Shown: positions 9,450 to 16,878 of the stretch, one piece after another
How the letters are laid out: each line of letters starts with the position of its first letter
How positions within the stretch are numbered: the stretch's first letter is position 1
Assembly (NCBI RefSeq): GCF_015624425.1
Contig: NZ_CP049919.1
Coordinates: 744,001 to 808,000 of the forward strand
From: Roseateles sp. DAIF2
Lineage (GTDB): Bacteria; Pseudomonadota; Gammaproteobacteria; Burkholderiales; Burkholderiaceae_C
DNA: 64,000 nt
Direction: 5' to 3'
Position numbers and translations under genes: made by a program
The notes under the pieces: model-generated
Database searches by the model: none
Seen by the model: the letters and a program-made list of their open reading frames with translations, nothing else
What the model was told of the DNA's origin: nothing

Positions 9450-9627
9450 ACCAAGGGAAACGCTGCACGGCGCTCGCAGGCTCAGGGCTGCGGAGTCGAG
9501 CCGTACCCGGCGAGCGACTCGATGGCCGATCCGTGGATCAAGGGCGCTGCCGCATCGCTGCAGAGGCCGTGACCGAGCGTCAGCGAGCATGGAAGAACGG
9601 CCGAATGCAGTTCAAGGTGCTTCTTTG

Positions 9628-9657
9628 CCTACTTTCTTGCACCAGCAAGAAAGTAGG
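9628..9657. terminator. Perfect 13-bp stem-loop between convergent genes
   Basis: CCTACTTTCTTGC (9628-9640) and its exact complement GCAAGAAAGTAGG (9645-9657) are separated by a 4-nt loop. It lies between the 3' ends of mgsA and the radical SAM gene and can act in both directions, although no T-run follows on either side. The CTACTTTCTT...AAGAAAGTAG core resembles a hairpin I recall as repeated in intergenic regions of many Burkholderiales, so it may also be a dispersed repeat unit. Confidence 0.6.
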
Positions 9658-9710
9658 TCGCCCGCCGGGGCGAACTCCCGGCCTGGGCCTATGAAGTCGC
9701 ACCGCGCTGT

Positions 9711-11636
9711 TCAGACGCTGCTAGCAGCCAGCGCCTTCGCAATCCGATGCCGGCCCACCGTCGTCTTCGGCACCCGCCCGCCGAACCAGGCGCGCACATC
9801 CTCGTCCAGCCCGATGCCGTGCATGTAGTTGTAGATCGCCTTCTTCAGCGCGCGGCCCAGCTGGTCATGGTCAACCCCGGTCGGGTCGATGAAGCCGACG
9901 TCGTTCTTGGCGAAGGGGCTGTCCGGCAGCGGCAGCAGCTGCACGCCGTAGTCATCGGGGTTCTGGCCCACCGGTGAATGCACAGTGCAGGCAAAGCGGT
10001 GGAAGAAGCCGCTGTGGATGCAGCCGTTGGCGAACAGCTGGCGCACATACTCCAGCGCGTCCACCGTGTCCTGCACCGTCTGCGTCGGGAAGCCGTACAT
10101 CAGGTAGGCATGCACCAGGATGCCGGCATCGGCAAAGCCCTTGGTGACGCGCGCCACCTGGTCCACCGAGACGCCTTTCTTCATCAGCTGCAGCAGCCGG
10201 TCCGAGGCCACCTCCAGCCCGCCGGAGATCGCGATGCAGCCGCTGTCGGCCAGCTGCTGGCACAGCTCGGGCGTGAAGGTCTTCTCGAAGCGGATATTGC
10301 CCCACCAGCTGATTGCGGTGCCGCGCTTCTCCAGTTCGATCGCCAGGGCCTTCAGCGCCTTCGGCGGCGCCGCCTCGTCGACGAAATGAAAGCCGGTCTG
10401 GCCGGTCTCGGCGACGATCGCGTCGATGCGGTCCACCAGGGTGGTGGCCGAGGCGGCCTCGTAGCGCGAGATGTAGTCCAGCGACACGTCGCAGAAGCTG
10501 CACTTCTTCCAGTAGCAGCCATGGGCCACGGTCAGCTTGTTCCAGCGCCCGTCGCTCCACAGCCGGTTCATCGGGTTCAGCATGTCCAGCAGGGACAGGT
10601 AGCGATCCAGCGGCAGGCCGTCCCAGGTCGGCGTGCCGACCTCGTCGAAGGGGATCTCGGGTTCGACGAAGTTCACATACTTCACCGCCCCATCCTCGTC
10701 GCGCACGAAGGTGCGCACCAGGCGCTGCCGCGAGCGTTTTCCCGCCAGATGCTCCAGCAGCGCCAGCAGCGGGCGCTCGCCGGCGTCCAGGGTGATGTAG
10801 TCGATATGGTCGAACAGGCGCGGCTCGCGCAGCTCGCGCAGCTCGGTGTTGACGAAGCCGCCGCCCAGCACGGTCCGGATGCTCGGGTCATGCGCCTTGA
10901 CCGCCTGGGCGATGCGCAGCGCCGCATAGACCGCGCCGGGGAAGGGCACCGACAGCAGCACGACCTGCGGCAGGTGCCGCTGCAGCGCGGCCAGGGTCAG
11001 GTCTTGCAGGATGCGGTCCACCAGGTTCGGCGCGGCGGCCAGCGCGGCGGCCAGCGGCTCGAAGGTGGGCTGGGCGGTGGCCAGCTGCTCGGCATAGCGA
11101 ACGAACTCGAAGCGCTCGTCCACCGCATCGCGCAGCACGTCGGCGAGGTCGTTCAGGTAGAGCGTGGCCAGATGCCGCGCGCGGTCCTGCAGGCCCAGGG
11201 CGCCAAAGGCCCAGGCCAGCGGGTCGCCGCCGCCGTCCTCATCGACATAGGCTTCCAGCGTCTCGAAGCGCGGGCCCTCGGGCAGGAAGCCGCGGGTGTT
11301 GATCCGATGCGCCAGGGTCGAGTCGCGGCCCTGCAGGAAGGCGATCGCGGGCGTGATGGTCGCGGCATAGCGCTCGTACTGGGCGGCGAAGCTGCGCACC
11401 CGCGCCGAGCGCGCGCCCTCCGGCAGGGCCTCCACCGCCGCGTGCAGCTGGGCCAGGCCCTCGCGCGAGAACAGGCGCAGCATCAGCGCCAGCGCCAGGT
11501 CCTCCTGCACCGCGGGCACGCCGCGCGAGCGCAGGAAGCCGGTCAGGTAGGCGGTGGAGGGGTAGGGCGTGTTCAGCTGCGTCATCGGCGGGATGACGCT
11601 GAGCACGCGCAGCGGCGTGACGGCGGCGGACGACAT
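9711..11636 (-). CDS. B12-binding-type radical SAM protein
   Basis: 641-aa stand-alone protein. The N-terminal part opens with LRVLSVIPPMTQLNTPYPS, as in B12-binding-domain radical SAM proteins, and has a cobalamin-like Rossmann region around residues 215-300 (VVLLSVPFPGAVYAAL). The radical SAM core starts near residue 355 with the cluster motif HGCYWKKCSFCDVSL; the cysteine spacing is C-x4-C-x2-C, one residue longer than the textbook C-x3-C-x2-C. The SAM-binding region (ISGGLEVASDRLLQLMKKG) follows. Reaction and substrate are not deducible and no biosynthetic partner genes lie next to it. Confidence 0.8.
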   Translation of the reverse strand: MSSAAVTPLRVLSVIPPMTQLNTPYPSTAYLTGFLRSRGVPAVQEDLALALMLRLFSREGLAQLHAAVEALPEGARSARVRSFAAQYERYAATITPAIAFLQGRDSTLAHRINTRGFLPEGPRFETLEAYVDEDGGGDPLAWAFGALGLQDRARHLATLYLNDLADVLRDAVDERFEFVRYAEQLATAQPTFEPLAAALAAAPNLVDRILQDLTLAALQRHLPQVVLLSVPFPGAVYAALRIAQAVKAHDPSIRTVLGGGFVNTELRELREPRLFDHIDYITLDAGERPLLALLEHLAGKRSRQRLVRTFVRDEDGAVKYVNFVEPEIPFDEVGTPTWDGLPLDRYLSLLDMLNPMNRLWSDGRWNKLTVAHGCYWKKCSFCDVSLDYISRYEAASATTLVDRIDAIVAETGQTGFHFVDEAAPPKALKALAIELEKRGTAISWWGNIRFEKTFTPELCQQLADSGCIAISGGLEVASDRLLQLMKKGVSVDQVARVTKGFADAGILVHAYLMYGFPTQTVQDTVDALEYVRQLFANGCIHSGFFHRFACTVHSPVGQNPDDYGVQLLPLPDSPFAKNDVGFIDPTGVDHDQLGRALKKAIYNYMHGIGLDEDVRAWFGGRVPKTTVGRHRIAKALAASSV

Positions 11637-11713
11637 GGCAGGCAGGGAGGAGCGCGAAGCGCGGGAGAAGCACCCGCTATTTTGCCAGCCGCGCGCCGCG
11701 CGGGCTTTGCCGC

Positions 11714-12319
11714 TCAGGCGCTGGGGTAGACCCCCTCGCCATGCGGTGCGGCGCGGAACTCCGGCTGGGCCTCGGCCCAGGCGGACAGCGCGGCCAGGGC
11801 CGGGTGCTCGGCGGCCGGCAGCAGCTCCGGACTATGCATCTGCTGGCTGAAGAACCAGGCCGTGGCGGCCGTGAGGCCGACATCGTCCAGCTGTGGCGGC
11901 CGGCCCTTCAGCTCGGCGTCCAGCAGGCGGTAGGCGGTGCGCATCTGCTCGGTGACCCGCGCCAGCCAGGGCTCGTGCAGCTTCTCGGGCGGGCGCACAT
12001 GGTGCTCGTAGACGATCTGCACGCTCTTCTCGCAGGCCGCCAGCGCCAGCCCGGTCAGGCGGATCGAGCGCGCATCGGCCGGCTGCAGGCGCCGGCCCGC
12101 CAGCGTTTCCGCATACTGCAGGATCAGGGTGGAATCCATCAGCACCGTGCCGTCGTCGCAGACCAGGGTCGGGGCCTTGACCACCGGATTGATCTGGCGA
12201 AACTCCGCGATGCCGCGGAACACCGAGACCGAGCGATGGGTGAAGGGGAGGCCCAGGCGCTGCAGCGCGATCGCGACGCGGCGCACATAGGGCGAGTCGA
12301 GCATGCCGATCAATTCCAT
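11714..12319 (-). CDS. Glutathione S-transferase family protein
   Basis: 201 aa. A thioredoxin-fold GST N-terminal domain (MELIGMLDSPYVRRVAIAL, residues 1-75) carries a probable active-site Ser9 or neighbouring Tyr11 and the cis-Pro/DSTLI glutathione-binding region (NPVVKAPTL ... LMDSTLI). An all-helical C-terminal domain follows. It is a cytoplasmic detoxification or reductase enzyme of unknown substrate. Divergent from the aldo/keto reductase with 65 bp between starts; upstream of the radical SAM gene on the same strand (77 bp apart). Confidence 0.9.
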   Translation of the reverse strand: MELIGMLDSPYVRRVAIALQRLGLPFTHRSVSVFRGIAEFRQINPVVKAPTLVCDDGTVLMDSTLILQYAETLAGRRLQPADARSIRLTGLALAACEKSVQIVYEHHVRPPEKLHEPWLARVTEQMRTAYRLLDAELKGRPPQLDDVGLTAATAWFFSQQMHSPELLPAAEHPALAALSAWAEAQPEFRAAPHGEGVYPSA

Positions 12320-12384
12320 GGGGGCACTCCGAGATAGGGGAGGCCATAGGATAGCGAGGTCGCCATGATGAAAGGGGCCTCCCG

Positions 12385-13392
12385 ATGCAATACCGTTCGC
12401 TGGGCAGCAAGAGCCCGCTGCAAGTCTCCGCCCTGTGCCTGGGCACGATGATGTTCGCCGATCAGACCGAGCTGGCCGAGGCGCGCTCCATCGTCGACCA
12501 TGCGGCCGAGCATGGCGTGAATTTCATCGACACCGCCGATGTTTATTCGCTGGGTCGCAGCGAGAGCATGGTCGGCGAGCTGCTCAAGGGCCGGCGCGAC
12601 GACTGGGTGCTGGCCACCAAGATCGGCAACAAGATGTCCGAGCGGCCCAACGAGCGCGGCTACTCGCGCAGCTGGGTGCAGCGCGAGTGCGAGGCCAGCC
12701 TGAGGCGCCTGCAGACCGATCGCATCGACCTCTACTACCTGCACCGCGACGAACTGGGCCTGGACCTGGAGGAGCCGCTGCGCGCGCTCAAGGCGCTGAT
12801 CGACCAGGGCAAGATCCGCTACTGGGGGCTGTCCAACTTCCGTGGCTTTCGCATCGCCGAGGCGGTGCATCTGGCCCGCGCGCTGAACATGCCGGCGCCG
12901 GTGGCCTGCCAGCCCTATTACAACCTGCTGAACCGCCAGCCCGAGGTCGAGATCCTGGCCGCCTGCGCCCGGCTGGGCCTGGGCGTCGTGCCCTACAGCC
13001 CGATCGCGCGCGGCGTGCTCTCGGGCAAGTACGCACCGGGCAGCCGCCCGGCCGAGGGCACGCGCGCCGGCCGCGGCGACAAGCGCATCCTGGAGACCGA
13101 GTTCCGCGAGGAGTCGCTCGTGATCGCGCAGACCCTGAAGCAGCATTGCGAGGCAACAGGTGGCCGGAGCCTGGCCCATTTCGCCACCGCCTGGGTGCTG
13201 GCGCACCGCGCGGTCAGCTCGGTGATCGCCGGGCCGCGCACCCTGACGCAATGGGTCGACTATTTCGGCGCGCTGGACCTGGAGGTCGGCGCCGAGGACG
13301 AGGCCCTGGTCGACAGCCTGGTGCCGCCCGGGCATCCCTCGACGCCGGGTTATCTGGACCCGGCCTATCCGATCGAGGGACGGCGCGGCTGA
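12385..13392 (+). CDS. Aldo/keto reductase
   Basis: 335-aa NADPH-dependent (beta/alpha)8 oxidoreductase. The catalytic tetrad is visible as Asp49 and Tyr54 in FIDTADVYSLG, Lys79 in LATKIG and His120 in LYYLH. The C-terminal cofactor region (VSSVIAGPRTLTQW) is present. The sequence resembles the YajO/Tas-like group acting on general aldehydes. It is divergent from the GST gene, so a shared role in electrophile or aldehyde stress is possible. Confidence 0.92.
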   Translation: MQYRSLGSKSPLQVSALCLGTMMFADQTELAEARSIVDHAAEHGVNFIDTADVYSLGRSESMVGELLKGRRDDWVLATKIGNKMSERPNERGYSRSWVQRECEASLRRLQTDRIDLYYLHRDELGLDLEEPLRALKALIDQGKIRYWGLSNFRGFRIAEAVHLARALNMPAPVACQPYYNLLNRQPEVEILAACARLGLGVVPYSPIARGVLSGKYAPGSRPAEGTRAGRGDKRILETEFREESLVIAQTLKQHCEATGGRSLAHFATAWVLAHRAVSSVIAGPRTLTQWVDYFGALDLEVGAEDEALVDSLVPPGHPSTPGYLDPAYPIEGRRG

Positions 13393-13421
13393 GGGGGCGG
13401 GGTGTGAGGCTCGTTGCGTGA

Positions 13422-13439
13422 CGCGCATGTCGATGCGCG
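13422..13439. terminator. Short palindromic hairpin downstream of the aldo/keto reductase
   Basis: CGCGCAT (13422-13428) and ATGCGCG (13433-13439) form a 7-bp stem with a GTCG loop between two converging 3' ends. There is no T-run, so intrinsic termination is uncertain. Confidence 0.35.
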
Positions 13440-13458
13440 CGCGCCGCCGCTTGCCTCG

Positions 13459-13581
13459 TTACTTCTTCTTGTCCTTGTTCTTCTCTTTTTCTTTGTCGTA
13501 ATGCCACTTGATGGCGAAGAACATGCCCGTGCCGAACACGAGCAGCTTGAACGTGACGAGGACGAGGGGAATCCAATCCAT
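13459..13581 (-). CDS. 40-aa single-span membrane protein
   Basis: The product has one hydrophobic helix (IPLVLVTFKLLVFGTGMFFA, residues 4-23) and a very basic tail ending KEKEKNKDKKK, predicting a small inner-membrane protein with a positive cytoplasmic C-terminus. The start at 13581 is chosen because the helix begins directly after MDW and an AGGAAG / AGAAG purine stretch precedes it; upstream in-frame starts add an unrelated segment. The 40-codon frame stands out by having many AAG/GAA codons in an otherwise GC-rich region. Function unknown. Confidence 0.6.
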   Translation of the reverse strand: MDWIPLVLVTFKLLVFGTGMFFAIKWHYDKEKEKNKDKKK

Positions 13582-13814
13582 CTTCTGAGTACTTCCTGTC
13601 GTGAGGCTCGCCAGCTCCAATGTCGACGCCATTCGCACGGACCGGCTCGGACTCATGAATGAATGAGCAGCGCTTTGCTGGCGGATTGAACTGTGCCAAA
13701 TCCTGGCCGCATTGCCCAGGCTCAGATCCCGTCGAAACGGAGCGGATCAGATGCGTCGGTCGGGGTGAAGGTTGGGGCCGAGTCGCGTTCTGGCGCTTTG
13801 CATCACCGGCCCCA

Positions 13815-14057
13815 TCAGTAATGCGGCGGCAGCTCATCCCTCAAGCTCCGCACCGTCACCCCGCCGTCGCCCGAGCCGCCCTGCTGCTTGAGTTCCTGCA
13901 ACTGCCTGGCCAGCAGTTCGATCTGCTGCTGCTGGCGGGCCACGATCTCGTTCAGGTGGTCGACCAGGTCCTCGGCGAAGCTGGCCTTGATCTCCAGCTC
14001 GGTGATGCGCTGCTCCAGCAGCTGCTGCTGATGTGGTGGGTTGGCGATGTCGTCCAT
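13815..14057 (-). CDS. slyX: SlyX family protein
   Basis: 80-aa coiled-coil protein. The heptad-rich core (LEQRITELEIKASFAEDLVD and NEIVARQQQQIELLARQLQE) and the conserved terminal PPHY are hallmarks of SlyX. The E. coli protein is linked to growth and lysis phenotypes, but the biochemical role is not known. The ATG at 14057 is preferred to a TTG at 14087 because family members begin close to the coiled coil. It is divergent from the 46-aa membrane protein gene. Confidence 0.85.
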   Translation of the reverse strand: MDDIANPPHQQQLLEQRITELEIKASFAEDLVDHLNEIVARQQQQIELLARQLQELKQQGGSGDGGVTVRSLRDELPPHY

Positions 14058-14158
14058 GGGCGTATTGGACAACAGCAGAGCACGCAACGGGCTGCGTGCG
14101 TGACGGAATCCACGCCCGCTCGCCGGCGGGCGGCGGCGCGGCCTCTAGCATCCGCGCC

Positions 14159-14299
14159 ATGAAAATGATCTACGTCCTCGCGGCCATCCTGGCTTGCAGC
14201 CTGGTCGGTGCCCTGGTGGCCGGCCGCGCCCTGAAAACCACCCTGCTGGTCGCCACCGGGGCCTTGTCTCTCTACGGCATCTTCCGCTTGATCGGTTAG
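14159..14299 (+). CDS. 46-aa small membrane protein
   Basis: A 46-codon frame starting MKMIYVLAAILACSLVGALV with two hydrophobic stretches (residues 4-22 and 28-43) separated by a GRALKTT turn. It looks like a two-span hairpin membrane protein or a signal-anchored peptide. It sits between slyX (divergent) and sodC (convergent). No family is recognised. The clean hydrophobic pattern and stop placement support a real gene, but expression is unproven. Confidence 0.5.
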   Translation: MKMIYVLAAILACSLVGALVAGRALKTTLLVATGALSLYGIFRLIG

Positions 14300-14338
14300 C
14301 AAACAGACAAGCGGGCGGCGGCGGCCAGGGCTTCTGGT

Positions 14339-14899
14339 TCAGTCGCCGATCACCCCGCAGGCGACACGCGCCCCGCCACCGCCCAGCGGCGCCGGATGGT
14401 CGGCATGGTTGTCGCCGCCGGCGTGCACCATCAGGGAGCGCTGGCGCACCTCGGCCAGCTTCTTCAGGCGCGGCGCCAGCACCGGCTGGCGCGCGCTGCC
14501 GTCGGCCGCCACATAGAGCGGCGGCAGGTCGCCCAGGTGGACGTCGTCGGCCCACGGCTCGCCATGCTTCTTGCTGCCGGCCGGGTCCAGGTGGCCGCCG
14601 GCCGCGAGCGCCGGCACGCGCGCGCCGTTCTGTTCGGCGCTGGCGCAGGAGGGCTTCTCATGCACATGAAAGCCATGCAGGCCCAGCGCCAGGCCCTGCA
14701 GCGCCGGGTAGAAGGCCAGGCCATAGGGCGTCTCGACCAGGCGCACCGTGCCGATGCTGGCACCCTCGCCGTCCGCGGTGACGACGCGCAAGGTGACGCT
14801 GCGCTCCTCCGCGGCCCGCGCCGGCAGGCAGGCGAGGGTGCTCACCGCGGCGGTGGCCAGCAGGGCGGCGAGGAGATGAGGATGGCGACGACGGGTCAT
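14339..14899 (-). CDS. sodC: Periplasmic Cu/Zn superoxide dismutase
   Basis: 186 aa with a cleavable signal peptide (residues 1-29, ending ARA). Copper ligands are His78, His80 ([10 protein letters not shown]), His103 (GGHLDP) and His159 ([10 protein letters not shown]). Zinc ligands are His103, His112, His121 and Asp124 ([15 protein letters not shown]). The disulfide pair Cys85-Cys181 is present. All active-site residues are therefore intact. It dismutates superoxide in the periplasm. A GGAG box lies about 10 nt before the ATG. Confidence 0.95.
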   Translation of the reverse strand: MTRRRHPHLLAALLATAAVSTLACLPARAAEERSVTLRVVTADGEGASIGTVRLVETPYGLAFYPALQGLALGLHGFHVHEKPSCASAEQNGARVPALAAGGHLDPAGSKKHGEPWADDVHLGDLPPLYVAADGSARQPVLAPRLKKLAEVRQRSLMVHAGGDNHADHPAPLGGGGARVACGVIGD

Positions 14900-14973
14900 G
14901 GTGGGGTACTCCAGAAAGATTGCTCGATGACGAGCGCACCATTCTGGACGGGGCCGCCGCGCCCGGCCGTCCC

Positions 14974-15435
14974 TCAGGCGTGGGACGCCAGCGGCTTGTG
15001 CATGAAGACGCTGTAGGGATCGTCGCGGTAGTCGCCGAAGGGGCCGCGGCGCGCGAAGCCGCAGGCCTCGTACAGGGCCAGGGCCTCGGTCTGGTAGGGG
15101 CCGGTCTCCAACATCAGCGCGGGGCTGCCGGCCGCCTGCGCCTCGTCCTCCAGCCGCGCCAGCAGCCGGCGTGCCAGGCCTTGCCCGCGGGCGTCGGGAT
15201 GCACATACATGCGCTTGATCTCGGCAAAGTCCTGGCCCAGCACGACCGCGCCGCAGCCCAGCGCGCGGCCGGCCGCATCGCGCACCACCGCGAAGCGCAC
15301 CCGCTCGGCCTGCAGCGCGTTCAGGTCCAGCGCGTAGACGCTCTCGGGCGGGTAGAGCTCGTGCTGGTAGGCGTCGAGCTCGGCGATCAACTGGGCGATG
15401 TCGGGCTGGGCGGGCGATTCGAGTCGGATCTGCAT
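14974..15435 (-). CDS. GNAT family N-acetyltransferase
   Basis: 153-aa protein with the acetyl-CoA-binding motif A at [20 protein letters not shown] (about residues 82-101) and the C-terminal [16 protein letters not shown] segment. Substrate unknown. The start [10 protein letters not shown] at 15435 is chosen because the GNAT fold begins within a few residues; the frame stays open upstream without family-like sequence. Confidence 0.88.
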   Translation of the reverse strand: MQIRLESPAQPDIAQLIAELDAYQHELYPPESVYALDLNALQAERVRFAVVRDAAGRALGCGAVVLGQDFAEIKRMYVHPDARGQGLARRLLARLEDEAQAAGSPALMLETGPYQTEALALYEACGFARRGPFGDYRDDPYSVFMHKPLASHA

Positions 15436-15603
15436 GGCGGCAGTGTAGGCAAGGGGCATGCCAGCCCTGGGCCGCCCGTCATCTTTAACAAACGAAACAA
15501 AGGCCTGACAGGCCGGAAATGCGGCTGCGACGGCGGGCCGCGACAGTTGCGCCATGCCGTGATGAAGCAGTAGCAGCACAGACCGCCCTCCCAGGAGCCC
15601 GCC

Positions 15604-15783
15604 ATGACCCAGCAGCCAACGCCCGAGCCGCCCTACCGCAGCGAAGCCTTCGCCGAGGATCTGCAGTTCCTGCTGGAGCCGGCCGCCACGCCCGGCTGGC
15701 TGAGCGGCCGCCGCGTCGAGGCGCTGCTGGGCCTGCTGCCGCTGTGCACCGCGCTGCTGGGCTTCGCCTTCGCGCTGCTCTGA
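15604..15783 (+). CDS. 59-aa protein with C-terminal membrane helix
   Basis: MTQQPTPEPPYRSEAFAEDL begins this 59-codon frame; the last 20 residues (ALLGLLPLCTALLGFAFALL) form one hydrophobic helix, giving a tail-anchored layout. A CAGGAG box lies 6 nt before the ATG. It precedes the DUF2157 gene by about 105 bp on the same strand and may belong to that membrane operon. No family recognised. Confidence 0.55.
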   Translation: MTQQPTPEPPYRSEAFAEDLQFLLEPAATPGWLSGRRVEALLGLLPLCTALLGFAFALL

Positions 15784-15888
15784 GCCCTTCTCCCCTAGCC
15801 CCCACATCCTGGCCACCGCGCGCCGGTCCCCCGTCGGAGGGAGGCTTGGGTGCGGGTGTGCCTCATTGTTTGCCCAGGAAGCCACGGC

Positions 15889-16878
15889 ATGATGTCCACC
15901 ATGGATCTGCGTTATCACCTGTTCGAGCTCAGCGCCCGTCATCAACTTTCGCCCGCCGCGGCGCTGCGCCTGCAGCAGCTGGCCGGCCTGCACGAGGAGC
16001 CGCCCGGCCTGCGGCGCTGGCTGCCGCGCCTGGTGGCGGTGCTGGCCGCGGCGCTGGGCGGGCTCGGGTTGGTGATGTGGGTGGCGGCCAATTGGGCCGA
16101 GCTGGGGCGCTTCGCGCGCTTTGGCCTGCTGCAGGGGCTGATCCTGCTGCTGTGCCTGGCCGCGGCGCTGCGTCCGGCGGCGCGCGCACCGCTGGCCCTG
16201 CTGGCCTTCATCGCGACCGGCGCGCTGTTCGCCTATTTCGGCCAGACCTACCAGACCGGCGCCGATGCCTGGCAGCTGTTCGCGCTGTGGGCGGCGCTGG
16301 GTCTGCCGCTGGCCTTGGCCGTGCGCTCCGACCTGCTGTGGGCGCCCTGGGCCCTGGTGGCGCTGCTGGCGATCACGCTCTGGACCCAGACCCACACCGG
16401 CCGCAGCTGGCGCGTCGAGCCGGGCGATCTGCGCGTGCACCTGCTGGGCTTCGGCGCGATGCTGGCCCTGGGCGCCGCGCTGGCCGCGCCGCTGCGGCGC
16501 TTCACCGGCGCGGGCCTGTGGTCGCTGCGCCTGGTGGCGCTGTTCGCGGTGATCGCGCTGTCGCTGGCCGCGGTGGGCGGGCTGTTCCATGTGCGCATCG
16601 CGCCGCAGTACGGCCTGGGCCTGCTGTTCCTGGCGCTGGCCGCGGCGGGCCTGGCGACGCGGCGCGGCTTCGACGTGTTCGGGCTCAGCGCGGTGGCCCT
16701 GGGCCTGGACGCGCTGCTGGTCGCGGGCTTGACGCGGCTGCTGTTCTTCCATGGGCGCAGCGGAGGAGGCGACCCGATCGGCGAGTTCCTGCTGCTGAGC
16801 CTGTTCGCCGCCGGCCTGCTGGCGGGTTCGGTGACCCTGATCCTGAAGCTGGCGCGTCGCGCGGAGGTCCAGGCATGA
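15889..16878 (+). CDS. DUF2157 domain membrane protein
   Basis: 329 aa: a short cytoplasmic N-terminal region (residues 5-50) followed by about nine hydrophobic segments, matching DUF2157 membrane proteins of unknown function. The segment FAYFGQTYQTGADAWQLFAL is characteristic. The start at 15889 lies 9 nt after AGGA; ATGs at 15892 and 15901 are alternatives. The stop overlaps the start of the next gene by 4 bp. DUF2157 next to DUF4401/GDYXXLXY proteins is a recurring pair, suggesting one membrane complex. Confidence 0.85.
   Translation: MMSTMDLRYHLFELSARHQLSPAAALRLQQLAGLHEEPPGLRRWLPRLVAVLAAALGGLGLVMWVAANWAELGRFARFGLLQGLILLLCLAAALRPAARAPLALLAFIATGALFAYFGQTYQTGADAWQLFALWAALGLPLALAVRSDLLWAPWALVALLAITLWTQTHTGRSWRVEPGDLRVHLLGFGAMLALGAALAAPLRRFTGAGLWSLRLVALFAVIALSLAAVGGLFHVRIAPQYGLGLLFLALAAAGLATRRGFDVFGLSAVALGLDALLVAGLTRLLFFHGRSGGGDPIGEFLLLSLFAAGLLAGSVTLILKLARRAEVQA

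Noticed and set aside
15519..16874. Frame open upstream of the DUF4401-GDYXXLXY gene, giving a 1004-aa protein
   Set aside because: The extension is Arg/Ala/Pro-rich and lies over the DUF2157 gene in another frame; the ATGA overlap at 16875 is the natural start.
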